From the NCBI GenBank assembly GCA_003993805.1, contig RSEF01000031.1, positions 17,168,953 through 17,232,952 on the forward strand: DNA of 64,000 nt. Reading direction: 5' to 3'. Both the position numbers and the translations under genes were made by a program. This document shows positions 24,701 to 35,832 of this stretch, one piece after another. Under the pieces are notes generated by a model. The model was given only the letters and a program-made list of their open reading frames with translations. It did no database searches and was not told where the DNA came from. This DNA comes from Himantopus leucocephalus. Its lineage: Eukaryota > Chordata > Aves > Charadriiformes > Recurvirostridae. Each line of letters begins with the position of its first letter. Position 1 is the stretch's first letter.

Positions 24701-27700
24701 TATGTTCACTAGAACTTCTTACGTTTCGCTTAATCGTTCACTGTCTGCCTGGGTATTCTGTTCTTTTCCATTAAATAACTCCGGGTTTAGAGAGTGCATT
24801 TAATTGCTTAAAAGATACGAGTTTTTTTTAGTTTCCTGTGGTAAGGAGTGTGGAAAACTTAATATGAAAACAGTAGCTGTTAACAAATTTTCAGATTTGA
24901 GCAGCAGAGTTAATAGTGGCAGAAGAATTTCTGCTTCACCAGTCTGCCTGACTGGATGAGGCTTGAGGAATGGTCAGACTTATGCTTTTTTTATGTTGCT
25001 TCATATTTTTTAGTTTGATTTCCTTGGCATTCATCAGTTGAGGATGGTGACCTGACACTATTTGCAGGTGCTTCAGCTCCTCTGTTGCAGGAGACGTAGG
25101 GACTCCTAATTTACATTGGGCACCAGAAATTTTGCCTCTTGCCAGAGAACTGCAAATAGCGTGTTTTTCTCATTTATATAGACTTTATAAACCGCTTGTA
25201 TGAAAATGAGTAGAAAACAGTCTTTTGCAGTAACTACTTCAAATTCTAATCTTTCTGCTCTTGACTTGCAGAGCTGGAAGTGACTGAAGTCTTGGAGGAT
25301 CTCCTTTTTTTTAATTCCTTTGGTTCAGTATCTTTCCAGGAAGTCTCGTCTGCTTCCTGCTCACCTGTGCAAGCCCAAGGAGCTTGTATATAAAGCTAAT
25401 GCCCCACTACCAACTACTATTCTATGTAAGGTTTAGGGCAGAGTTTTTGCTTCCTACTGCTCTGCAGAAGTAGTGTTTTAATTGATAGTAGTACACCAGC
25501 ACCTTGTTCTTGTCTCTGCTCTGCAAACCTACCATGTGAAGGTTCATCTACATGCATGGTGATTCCTCCTAGGTATGAGATAAGGATCTTGTGCAGCACA
25601 CTAGGATGCCAAGGCTGAATGTCTCTTAATTTCATCAATGTTTATGGTAAGACATTTGTTCTGAAATACTTTTTTTCTTCAAATTTCTCTGTTCCCCTGC
25701 TTTTACAGGTTGGCATCTCTTCCTGATGAAGCATTGATCTCTCTAAGGCATAATTTGTGATTGCATGCTTTTGTAGCAATAAACTTGCTAATGTGCGCTT
25801 AAGAATTTCTTGCAAGGATGAGAAAATGTGGTCATTTACACATTTCTTCAAATAAAAAGAGCTATATTATTATTACTTAGGGAAGTAAAATACTTCTTTA
25901 TTATTTTTCAGTTACTGTGGTCTTTATTTGACAAGTTTTAGTGCAGTTCGTTTCTTCTTAAATCCTACACTTTGTAATTTTATTACTCAATAGCATAATC
26001 AAACTGTGCTGCACTCCCTAATCCTTGTATAAAATGATATGATATATCCTGTGCCTTACCATATCTTTTCATTGTTATAAATTGCTTTCGAGAAATACTT
26101 GTGAGCTGTGAGTGCTTCCTCTTCAGTGAAAAATCTCAGTGGCACAAGAACTGTGTGCATCTCTTGTCATACTCTATGCATTCCTTTGCTTCAAAAATAC
26201 TGATCTAATGATATGTACGTAATTGGCAGTTACTGAAGTTTCACTCTGAAAGTTGTTCCCTTATCATACCTTTACCTTACAAAATCGTAGCTTCCAGTTC
26301 TTTATTACAATTCTTTAATACTCTGTCTGTCCTTAGGGAAGTGAATGTAAAAAATTAGAAATACCTTAAGCAAAAAGGTTGAGTTAAAGCCCATGCTCTG
26401 TCTGCTTTTACAGCTAATCATATGTCTTAGTCTCTAAAAGACAGCTACCTTCCATTTCTCAAGCCTGTTTTTATTCGTTGTCTCACTCTGAATTATGCCA
26501 CCAGCTCCAGATTGCTTGTTTCTCGAATAGGCTCTCATCGTTATGGCAATTCTCCCTGGTCCTCAGTGAAATTTTCTCTCTAGCCAGCAAAAGGATGAGC
26601 TTCCCAGCTTGGCAAGATTTATGCTGATCTAGAATAAATGGTAAAATTTTTGTTCCGGTAAGAAGCAGTGAGTCAGTTCTTACTGAGGTGTCTGCAGCCT
26701 CCTTAGAACAAGTATTAAATCTCTCACAACTGTCCATTAAAGCAGGTGAGGGACTGAGCACCCCAGAGCTATGCTCAGTTATCTGCGTAGCTTCTTGAGT
26801 TTATTTCTGCTTGGATTTATGATTGTATTTCATCAACATAAGGTATATTCTTAAGTAACTTCCTGTTGAATTTTTAACTTAAGATAATTTTTGTGGAACT
26901 ATTGTGTAATATTATCTGAAAAAAACAGACACCCAGCACACTGTCAGTGAAAGCAGTAGCATTGGGAAAGGGATGGCACAGGAAGGTTTCAGGCTGAGGA
27001 CTCTTACTCCCTTTAAAAGTGTGTGTTTGCTGGAGCTGCCTGGATGCTGCACCTACTCAAAGGAGAAAAATTTGTATCCCCTCAAAAGGTTTTCAACAGC
27101 TCTGAGACTAAAAGTGGATCTTCCCCACAAAAAAAAAAATTAAAAAATCTGGCATAGTGTTACCTTCCTGTGGTTTGAAGTATTTCATACCCCTTAACTG
27201 ATAAAAAGTCGTAGTTTCACTAGGAGAAACTTGTTGCTTTGGGCTGTCTACACTGCAGAGAGGGCACGCTGACATAACGTGAGCAGGCATAGCTGTGTGG
27301 CAGGCTGTTTTGTTAGCAAGGCCACAATAATCTGTGTTTTCAAAAAAAGTAAAGCTCGTTCTTGCCAGCTCCCATTTCCTCCCAAAAAAGTTAAAATTCA
27401 GCTGTGGCTTTTCAAAGGCAGCTTAACCTCTCTCCAGAATTTATTTACAAAGTATTCTTTACCTTTTCTCTCCCCTCCTGCCGCCCCCATCTAACTCAAG
27501 TAGATGAATAGGTATTGGTCAATATTTATTAAAAAAAGTCTTGCTTGAACGGGTTAGGGTGGTAGTTGTGTGGGGTTTTGTGTTTTATTTTGTTTGATTT
27601 TGTTGGCTTACTTTTTGTAACAGTGCAAGCATATGAAAATAGCTTATATCTGTAGTTGACCCATTGGTCTGTATGATCTGTTCCCTTCCCTGTCAGCTGA

Positions 27701-29952
27701 GAATCCCTGTCTCAATTTGAGTTGTGTTCCCCAAACATTCAAGGACTAGAAGCAGGGCACCTGTTGGGTTTCTCTTCCAGACAGTTTAAAGGCTGTGTAA
27801 TCCTTGATCCATGCGTGCTCAGCAGTGACAAATTTGACAGTTCTGATTTTACACTGCTACATAAACTAAATAGCCAATAGAATCATCATAAGCAAACAGA
27901 CTGGTGACAGCTGAGAAACTCGGTGGTAGATGTACATGTACAGCCAGAAAAAAGCCAAACTTTCAACTGGAGAGAGAAGAAATGCCAAATGCCTGTGTTG
28001 GAGCATGAGATGTTTTCAATGGCTAAAGTTTCTCAAACCTAACTCATTAAGAGTTTGATTGAGGCAAAAACTATTTTACATTCAAAGAGGCTCTCATTGA
28101 TTAAAATTTGAAGAATTTTTAATGGTACTTGAGATTCATGTGCCTTCCTCTAATTGTATGTTTTGGATTAATATTTTTGTGTGGGTCGGTATTCTGTTTC
28201 CTCCCACAGTAGTAATGTGCTGTGCTAGCCAAATAAAACTCTTATACTATATAAGGGGGGAAGAGAGGTTCCTGTATATGTTACTACATATTTCATATTC
28301 CCTAGGTCTTTTGGTCAAAATAGATATCCTCTTAGAGGTTCTTATTTTTCTAAGTATGGCATACTGGGAACATCAAATGATGAGGGCACGCACGAGTGAA
28401 ATCATTCATAGGGAGCCTAATGAATAAGAAATGCCCATAGTGTGCAACTATATTGTGTTTCAAATTCAACGCTGCAGATTGATAACACTGTGAAATGGTA
28501 ATAGAGCACACCTGTTAGATCTCCTGATTGCATCTCTGCCAATGCTGGTGTACTTCTTGCTCCATTTTCTGGTGTTGGAAGGCAGTCTAGTCTTCAGTGT
28601 TCCCGGCAGAAGAATTCTTTGGCCAGAAGACTTGTGCTGCCTGCAAAATCCAGCTATCCTTCTTCTTCTGTCCATCTGCTCCTTTTATGTAAATCCTCCC
28701 ATTACTTTTTGTTAGGCTGTGTGTACACTAGTAATGCTTTTCACCCTTATATTTAAATGTTAACTGCGTAGACTCTTTCTATTTTAGTAACTTTTTTTTT
28801 TTTTGCATCAGTCTCTACCGATATCTTCTTTCCCTTGCCTCCTGATAGTTTTAGAGCAACCAAACATTCATTGGTTCGCTAACGTCTTGGTTGGGTAATG
28901 CCTAAATTTGCTATGGTGTTCTTGTTGTATTGTATGAGCAAAGAGAGAATTATTAGCTGGGACCCCTGAGCAGGTAGGTTTAAAAGTGACAGTTGAAACT
29001 GTACTTTCCTTTTTAATGTACCATCACACTGTCATAATTTTGTTTAATTTTGCTCTATGGTATTTTGCAAAATAATTCTAAAACTCTTCTAAGTTTTTCC
29101 TTTGTCAATGAGTCCTTCTGTCCTGTTTTGGTTTGGTGGTGTTGTGGGGTTTTTTTGTACAGATTTTACTTTGACTTATACTCACAATCTCTTTGTACTT
29201 ACTATTCTACCTTAGCTATGAACATGTTCAGTAAGACTGGACTTTATAGAAAATAGTCTGGTCTGCTGTCCTCAGAGATGCCTTCTCTTCTCTCTCAGAT
29301 TTGATGGCAAATGTTAGTTTTGAAATCTTTCATAAGAAAGAACAAGACATATCCTGGGGCTTAATCTCAGAGGAAAACTTGCCTTAAGTAAACTTTAGAC
29401 ATTTCTTCTTTTTCCCTGAAAACACACTTGGCGTTTCTCTAGGTTCCTGTGCTCTTTGATACTCAGACATGCACGCAGCCCAGGAGCTGTTTGCTTTTAG
29501 TTACGATTCTGATGCTCAGCAACTTCGAAAGCGAGGGCTGAAGCTGGGTGGAAAAAGTTCTCTGGAGTTTGTCTGTTTCTGTAATGTTACTGATACAGTG
29601 AGTGGAAGAATTCAGATCTTGTTACTTATCTCACGGATGCGTTACCACCTGAAACTCCCTTGAGATCTTCTGGCTATCAGTGCATGAGGGCACACTCCTT
29701 TTGTTTGTCATACTTGGCCATTCCTTGTGCTTTTTCGAAATACGCTTGAAATTAATTTGTTTCTATTTATTTTAACTTAACTGTAATTTTTTGAGACCCT
29801 TTTGCTACATAAATCCTACTGCAACTTGCAAAAATCTCACTTCGCACTTTGTGATGGGTTTTACTCTCCTACTGTACTTTGAATTTGCCTACCAGTTTCA
29901 CAAATAGGACTGCAGCAGTAGCTTTTCTTCTTTTTTGTTTTAATATATGGAA

Positions 29953-30073
29953 TGCAACGTAAGTCTTCATTTACCTTCCTCTTCATCTGTTGTACATCTG
30001 GATATATACTTCAGGTGCAAGCAGATGTATAGTAGATGAAGGTAAATGAAGACTTGTGTTGCACCTGAAGTAT
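29953..30073 (+). other. Long intronic inverted repeat (hairpin), not assigned to a family
   Basis: The left arm at 29953-30000 pairs with the right arm at 30022-30063 around a 21-base loop. The arms match over about 42 positions, with one 6-base bulge on the left (cctctt, about 29978-29983). The five mismatched positions are all transitions that would form G-U pairs in a plus-strand transcript, the sense of ARL15. In addition, 15 bases of the loop (30006-30020) are the exact reverse complement of 30059-30073, allowing an alternative fold. It could be a precursor of a small RNA, a miniature transposon relic, or the product of replication template switching. Confidence 0.75.
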
Positions 30074-31869
30074 TTCTCTAATTTTGTTTCTTTGAGGTTC
30101 TTTGACTGATTTGGGCATGGGATTTGGATATATCACTGTACTGTTTCCATAAATCCTTTTTTTTTTTATGTTATTACAGAAGTAATACTAGGTGTGCCAT
30201 GTATACCAAATATGGATGTCCAGGGTCTTGTGTACCAAATAGTTTTTGGGGAGAAGAAAGAAAGTGTGCTGTTGCATTTAGGTGACCTGTAGTCAACTTT
30301 AATTAGAAAAAGAACACCAAGTGGTCCATATGCTTTTTTCTGATTTTATGATCCCATATGAGCTTATAGAACACAAGTAATTACTCATGCTATGCTGAAC
30401 AATAGAACAGTGTTCTGTAACCCACCTTCTAACACACATGTATCATGGAAAAGCTTTTTATGATTTGGCTCAGGAACTGTAAAGGGATAGCTTTTAGCAA
30501 GCCTGAAAGCTCTTAAGTTTGGGAGAGTTTGGTGGTTGTTTGGGTGGGTTTTTTTGTGGGGGTGGGTGGATATTGAAAAAATAAATAAAATCTCTATATA
30601 TGTCTTTCATCCTTACTAGAAACTAGAATTGACAGGAGGTGCCACATCCTTAACTTTTGCACACTTTGGTGGTGCTGCTGCTGCCTCTTTTCCTGGTATT
30701 TTCAATGATTCTTTGGGCTTTCTTAGTATAGTTGTGTTTCCTTAGGTTGTGAAACAAACTGTTTGCAAAGGCTTTTATTCATCTTTTTTCTTGCCTATGT
30801 CTCTTGCTATTAAATGTGAATGGACTGATGGGTTGAAAGAGATGAGTTCCTTTTGTGCAGCAAAACAAATTGAAAGCAAACTGTCAGAGAGGAAACAACT
30901 TGAGCAATAATTCTACACTTGATGAAATCCTTGAAGTGTCCAACAACCCCCTTGGAGCTTGATTTGACACTGCAGTGAAGTGAGTGATTGTCTTCTCCTG
31001 TTCAGAGTAGCACCTGGGCATATGTTTAACTGTTTTGCTGATTCAGCATTGGTTTATCATAGCCATGTACTATTTTATTTTATGTAGGCTTTTAAATTAT
31101 ACTGCTGCCGTGAAATCTGAGTACATCCAGAAGGTGATAATTGTGTTTCTTCATAGGTTCTTCAAGCACAGTGTGAATGGAGAATCATAATTTGGTTTTG
31201 CTCTTTTTTCATTTGTAGGGACCGTGCAAGAGATTAAGGACAGAGAGGCTCATTTTCCATTCTGGACATGAGGTTTTGTAATCTGCTTTGGCTGATAATA
31301 GGGAAAGGACTTCTGTTGCCTTACAGCTTCTTCCAGGGAACTTATGTTTTTGACTGCATTTATCGAATTTTTGTGGTTCCTAAAGCCCTGAACTTCTTGG
31401 TGAAGCCTTCACCCCAGAGTAGTCCCCCTCATATCAGATAAAACAAATAATCTCCTGCCTTCTGCCCAATTGTTATACAAACAACCATAATGTCCTTCAT
31501 CCCTGTGCAATGTTGCAGCCAGCAGTTTGACCATCAAAAACTGAGTTGAAACCTTTATTTTATCCTTGAGATAACAAAGACTTTATTTTCTTGAGAAATC
31601 CTAAAGTCGTTCTGGATTTTGGACAGGATTCAACCCACTGTGATTGTATTATCGTCACTCAAAAGAAGAATGCGTCGTGACCATGAAGTCTTTTGAAGTG
31701 ATATGCTTTGAACAGCAGTGTCATATCTGGCTTGTCAGAAGTCAGCCAGTTCTTTCTACTTGACCTTATTTCCTCCAAGCCTTCTCTGCCGGTAGCGGAG
31801 TTGTCAAATATGTCGAAGAATGAATAGGGCTGTGTCATTTGTCTGGTTTTGGTACTTGAACCTGTGTCT

Positions 31870-32153
31870 TATGCCTTGTTCAGTGCAGTGATCGTGCACT
31901 GGTGGAGTTTGTAGTCCTGATATGGGTCAGGTGAAGAGTAAAGTCAAGACCCTGAATTTTAGGAAAGCAAACTTCCAGCTGTTCAAGGAGTTCATCAATA
32001 GGACCCCCTGGGAAACTGTCCTCAGCGACAAGGGAACAGAACAGAGCTGGCAGATCTTTAAGGACGCTTTCCGTAGAGCACAAGAGCTCTTGATCCCCAG
32101 GTGTAAAAATTCAGGAAAGGAGGGCAAGAGACTGGCATGGCTGAGTCGAGATC
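31870..32153 (+). mobile_element. CR1 LINE ORF2 fragment interrupted by a gap
   Basis: The sequence from about 31870 translates, in frame to the gap, as the linker between the endonuclease and reverse transcriptase of CR1 ORF2. It includes KVKTLNFRKANFQLFKEF, NRTPWETVL, EQSWQIFKDAFRRAQEL and GKRLAWLSRD. Just upstream, 'agtgatcgtgcactggtggag' gives SDRALVE in place of the usual SDHALVE, and the frame before the Met at 31922 is interrupted, so some decay is present. The open frame is otherwise well kept for 75 codons. The rest of the element, including the reverse transcriptase, is lost in the gap. Confidence 0.9.
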
Positions 32154-32253
32154 NNNNNNNNNNNNNNNNNNNNNNNNNNNNNNNNNNNNNNNNNNNNNNN
32201 NNNNNNNNNNNNNNNNNNNNNNNNNNNNNNNNNNNNNNNNNNNNNNNNNNNNN
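32154..32253. other. Assembly gap (100 N) inside a CR1 copy
   Basis: There are exactly 100 unresolved bases. The left edge is CR1 ORF2. The right edge (32254-32327) reads through an open frame (DASLLSLEEVILEYELAF) that I could not place on CR1 with confidence, and no CR1 3' terminus follows. The true missing length is probably much more than 100 bases. Confidence 0.97.
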
Positions 32254-32849
32254 GGATGCATCACTCCTGAGCTTGGAGGAGGTGATCCTTGAATATGAGC
32301 TAGCTTTTCTTCTCATCCAATGGCTATAAAGAGTTTTGAGTGTGATATTCTCAAAAATCATGAAAAATTACTTTGTTTGACATGTCTCTCCCTTTAAAGT
32401 AAGTAAGGTCTTACCCTGATAGGACGAAAGGGATCCAAAAAATGTTGTTCCTTTTTTCTTGCTAGCAGTGGTTCTGAAATGCGTGCCCATACCCCAGACA
32501 GCATTTCAGTGACTATGCCAGCTAGCTCTGCTTGCCCGTGTGTCTGTGGTAGTCAAATGTTTTCTTTCTCTCCTCTCCAACACTCCTTCTGAGTGGCCTC
32601 ATTTGGGTTCAGAGTTTGTTTTATAATGCCTAAAAGGCAGCCTTTTACGGACAGGCTCTCATCGAGCAAATCAGGTATGGGAATCAATGAAAGAGACTTC
32701 CAGGTCCGTATCTGATAAGTGTTTCAAGACCACTCAGGATGTTGATTCAAATTTCTCTTATGCCCTTTAGGTTGTCCAAATGGAGTGGACAGTACACTGG
32801 TTTTGGAAAGGACTGAGTGCTCGTTGTGAATTGAACAAGTCTCTCAATG

Positions 32850-32890
32850 TTTGTGATATATTTGTGATATATGTTTGTGTTTGTGATATA
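32850..32890. repeat. Three copies of an 11-mer (tttgtgatata)
   Basis: Exact copies start at 32850, 32861 and 32880, the last offset by an 8-base partial unit. The repeat lies inside a 168-codon minus-strand open frame (32747-33253) and produces its repeated Tyr-Ile-Thr-Asn segment. Confidence 0.9.
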
Positions 32891-35687
32891 TATTTTACAT
32901 ATTTCTTGCAGTTTTCTGTATTTTAGACTGCACTGTAATATGTGACAGCATCTTAAATAAAGGTGTAGCTCTAGTCTATGCTTTATAAAGTGTTTCATGA
33001 TGCCTTTCCTGTCCATAATCAAAAGCAGAATATAGGATGTAATGTTATTTGCATGGTCAATGACCTCTGAATTTTCTAGTCTCCAGAGATCTTGTGCAGC
33101 TACTAGATGCAACTGCCAAAGTTGTGACAACAGAGATTTAGTCTCTATAATGGATGCGTAAACAGCCCTGACTTTGTTAGGGGCCAAGTAACTTGAAGCT
33201 GCTGAGAGAACAGGAAGGCAGTTATTGGACAGTTTGTATAGTGATATTTCCAATGGAAGAGACGATCATTGAGCTTGAGTAAGGAAGCAAGTAAGGAAAC
33301 AATTTGAGTAGCGAAACAAGTTTATAAAATTTAAATACATTATTGCAAGTATCCCCTAAAACGTGCTGTAGAATTTCTTATGTTAGCCAGTGGTGCGTGC
33401 TATACACAGCAGCTTAAATTTCAGCAGCTTTTTGAAACTAGAATATTTAAAGTCTGTGTTCATTCCAACCAAACAAAAATATCTACTGAAGGAAATTAGG
33501 CTTGCAGAAGGACAAAGTCATAAACATAAGAAAAGTAGGAGAATTGTATCAAACAAGATATGAGAATGGTCTGGAGGGAGCCATTTCCCTGTCTTCTGGG
33601 GTTCTGTCTCTCCTGTATCTCAGGAACTTTCATACCTAACTGTGCTTACTGGTGAAGGATGAGTGAGTGGGTGGCAGGTCTATGTGTGCTGCTTTGGATG
33701 TGCAATTTGACCTGGATTTTGGGATATGTGTTTAATCATCAGCACATATAGATTGCCCAGACTAAGTTAGACTTAAGGCATCTGCAGTAAAGAGATACTG
33801 AACTTCACAAAACCAGCCTGCAGAGCCCTTCTGTCACCCACAGGGTCTCCATATGTGTCCTACAAATTATTGACATGTATGCGTCAATAATTATCTTTGA
33901 CAGAACTGCAGGTTATTACGTGTCGTCAGGGCTGCGAGAGTTGTGACGGGTTGCTTAAGAACTGGGGCAGTGTCTGGACAGAGAGAAGCACGGACTTTCA
34001 TGAGCTCATCTGTGCCTTTGCATTTTTGAATATGACGTCAAGAAGTTGTTGCAAAGATGCTGTGCTGACAGGGACAAATTTAATCCTTTTTAAAGACTGG
34101 CTGCAAAGGGCCTGACTCACAGCCTCAGGAGGTCTGGTGAGCTTCGAAGAATTTTATGTGGCTTTCAGCCTGATATCCATTAAGTGGAAACTCTGAAGAA
34201 GCTTATGTTGTGCACTGAACTCAGTTGGCCCTTCTCACTTACGTACCAGAGTACAATATTTGCTGTGGCTTTGTAGAATCTGTGAGATAAGTATAAACCC
34301 ATGTCACTGAATAAAGCTAGAAGGCATATTTACTGTTTAGCTACAGACACACATATAAGGGCAAACCTTCTTGAAGAAAAAGATTTTTGAGTCAAATTTT
34401 AATAGAAGCAAAGCTTTTATTTTTAAAATATGTTGCCTTTGTTCAGCTTAACTACTACTGTAAGTGTTTTTACTCCTAAAATACTTCCTTTTACATTTTT
34501 AAATGGTGTTGAAGGAATTTTGTAACTTTCCCTGAACTTACTGCTTCTTTAAACCAATGAAGACTGTTTCAGCAGCATGTACAATAAATTGCCATCTATA
34601 CAGAAAGAATCAAAGTTCTGCATTCAGTGAGCTGTTGTTTTATAATCATGTTCTCTTTGGATGACGTGCTCGCAGAGCCAGACCTCACTCTCTGCAACCA
34701 TGCCTTACTGATGTCTGTTCAGGTTCTGTGCTCCTCCAGTAGTCCTCAGTGAGAGATCCTGGGTAGTCATGTAGATAAACTAGGTTAAGGTTGTAAAGAC
34801 TGGAATTCTTTACCCAATGGGGTAATTGGCTTGTGGTTAAGATGGAAAAAAAGAGATGGCGCTATGTAAAGACAGAATGTGTGAGAGAGGAGTGATTGCA
34901 CAAACATGCTTTCCCTACCTTGTTATAGCAGATGTATTCCTCTGACGTGAAGGTGGCAGATATTGGGGAAAAAGGTGTGTTTATAGATATTGGGATGACG
35001 GAGGTCTATCTTGGACATTAGCGGGTAATTATACCCCATACCTTAAGTAAAAACTTCCTAGCTTTCCCAGAATGCTACATTTTTAGATTTTTATGTAAAA
35101 TTTTTCCATATTACATATAAAGAAAGGTCTGATGAACCTTAGTAAGGGCTTATAGGACCTTTTGGATGAGCTTGGCCTACTTTGGCAATACTGTTTAGGA
35201 GACATGAGCGGAACTCTGAAGTAGGTTTTCCTATGGCAACAGGTAGAGCCTGGCCAGCAGCTGCTAAGGAGCTGCTCTGATGTTCACACCAGGTGTTGCG
35301 TGCAATGAGTACAGGAGGCACACTCATGCATGCCCAGCTGCAGAGTTGAGTAGAAGCCATGCCTGTCTCGCTATATGTGCACTGTTCATGCTATTCAGGA
35401 AATGGATGTGACTTCCCTCAATCCAGCTCTGTGAGGTTTAGGTGAAAATTTAACAGGTGTTTTGATGTTTTCTTATAAAACTGTTCTAGATTTTAGTTGA
35501 GGTGGTCTCAGTCTATTAATTGTCGATTTTTGTCAAAATAGTAATTTGGAATAATAATTTGCTTCTCTACAATGCCTTTAAATTTATTAACTTCATTTTT
35601 AGAACCTCATTGAATAAACATTTGCCAAAAAAAAAAGTAACTACTTTCTTTTGGTTTTGTTTTCTTTGTGTTTCCCTATCCTGGCAG

Positions 35688-35832
35688 TGTTTTAGAGCAC
35701 TTTGCTGCAAGGGACCGCCACCACCACGACCTGAGTATGACTTGGTTTGCATAGGCCTCACTGGTTCTGGCAAGACAAGTCTTCTGTCACAGCTTTGCAG
35801 CGAAAGCCCGGAGAATATAGTGTCTACCACAG
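35688..35832 (+). CDS. ARL15: ARL15 coding exon 2 (residues about 17-65)
   Basis: This exon encodes the start of the GTPase domain of ARL15, an ARF-like small GTPase of Golgi, endosome and plasma-membrane surfaces. The family literature links it to CNNM magnesium transporters and to adipocyte and lipid traits. The reading begins CFRALCCKGPPPPRPEYDLV. The three cysteines fit the known palmitoylated N-terminal patch, and the P-loop GLTGSGKTS follows (T46 in human numbering). The exon opens in phase 0 after a pyrimidine-rich tract ending ctggcag. It ends ACAG before the donor gtagga, leaving one base of the Gly65 codon. The reading frame is also open upstream into the intron, but that part does not resemble ARL15, so the splice acceptor sets the border. 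Differences from human are conservative (for example Pro for Ala in the proline run, and Gln for Lys after LLS). Identification is by recognition of the protein sequence and is very secure. Confidence 0.97.

Larger units (their letters stand above)
1..35687 (+). other. Non-coding sequence upstream of exon 2, probably ARL15 intron 1
   Basis: No exon of any gene could be recognised here. I looked for the short first ARL15 coding exon (about 16 residues, containing a TEAFLYMDYL-like stretch) and did not find it. The stretch is therefore best read as the 3' part of a long intron 1, although the upstream flank of the gene cannot be excluded for its left end. Open frames here are short, lack family resemblance, or fall in CR1 and low-complexity DNA. 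Recognised content is listed separately: CR1 pieces near 1.5-2.3, 18.5 and 31.9 kb, an older piece near 7.9 kb, an A/C tract near 2.7 kb, three gaps, and several inverted repeats. I see nothing assignable in the stretches between those entries. Confidence 0.6.

Noticed and set aside
35520..35687. Open frame running from the intron into ARL15 exon 2, with an upstream Met
   Set aside because: The upstream part does not resemble ARL15, and a good splice acceptor (ctggcag) sits exactly at the start of similarity.
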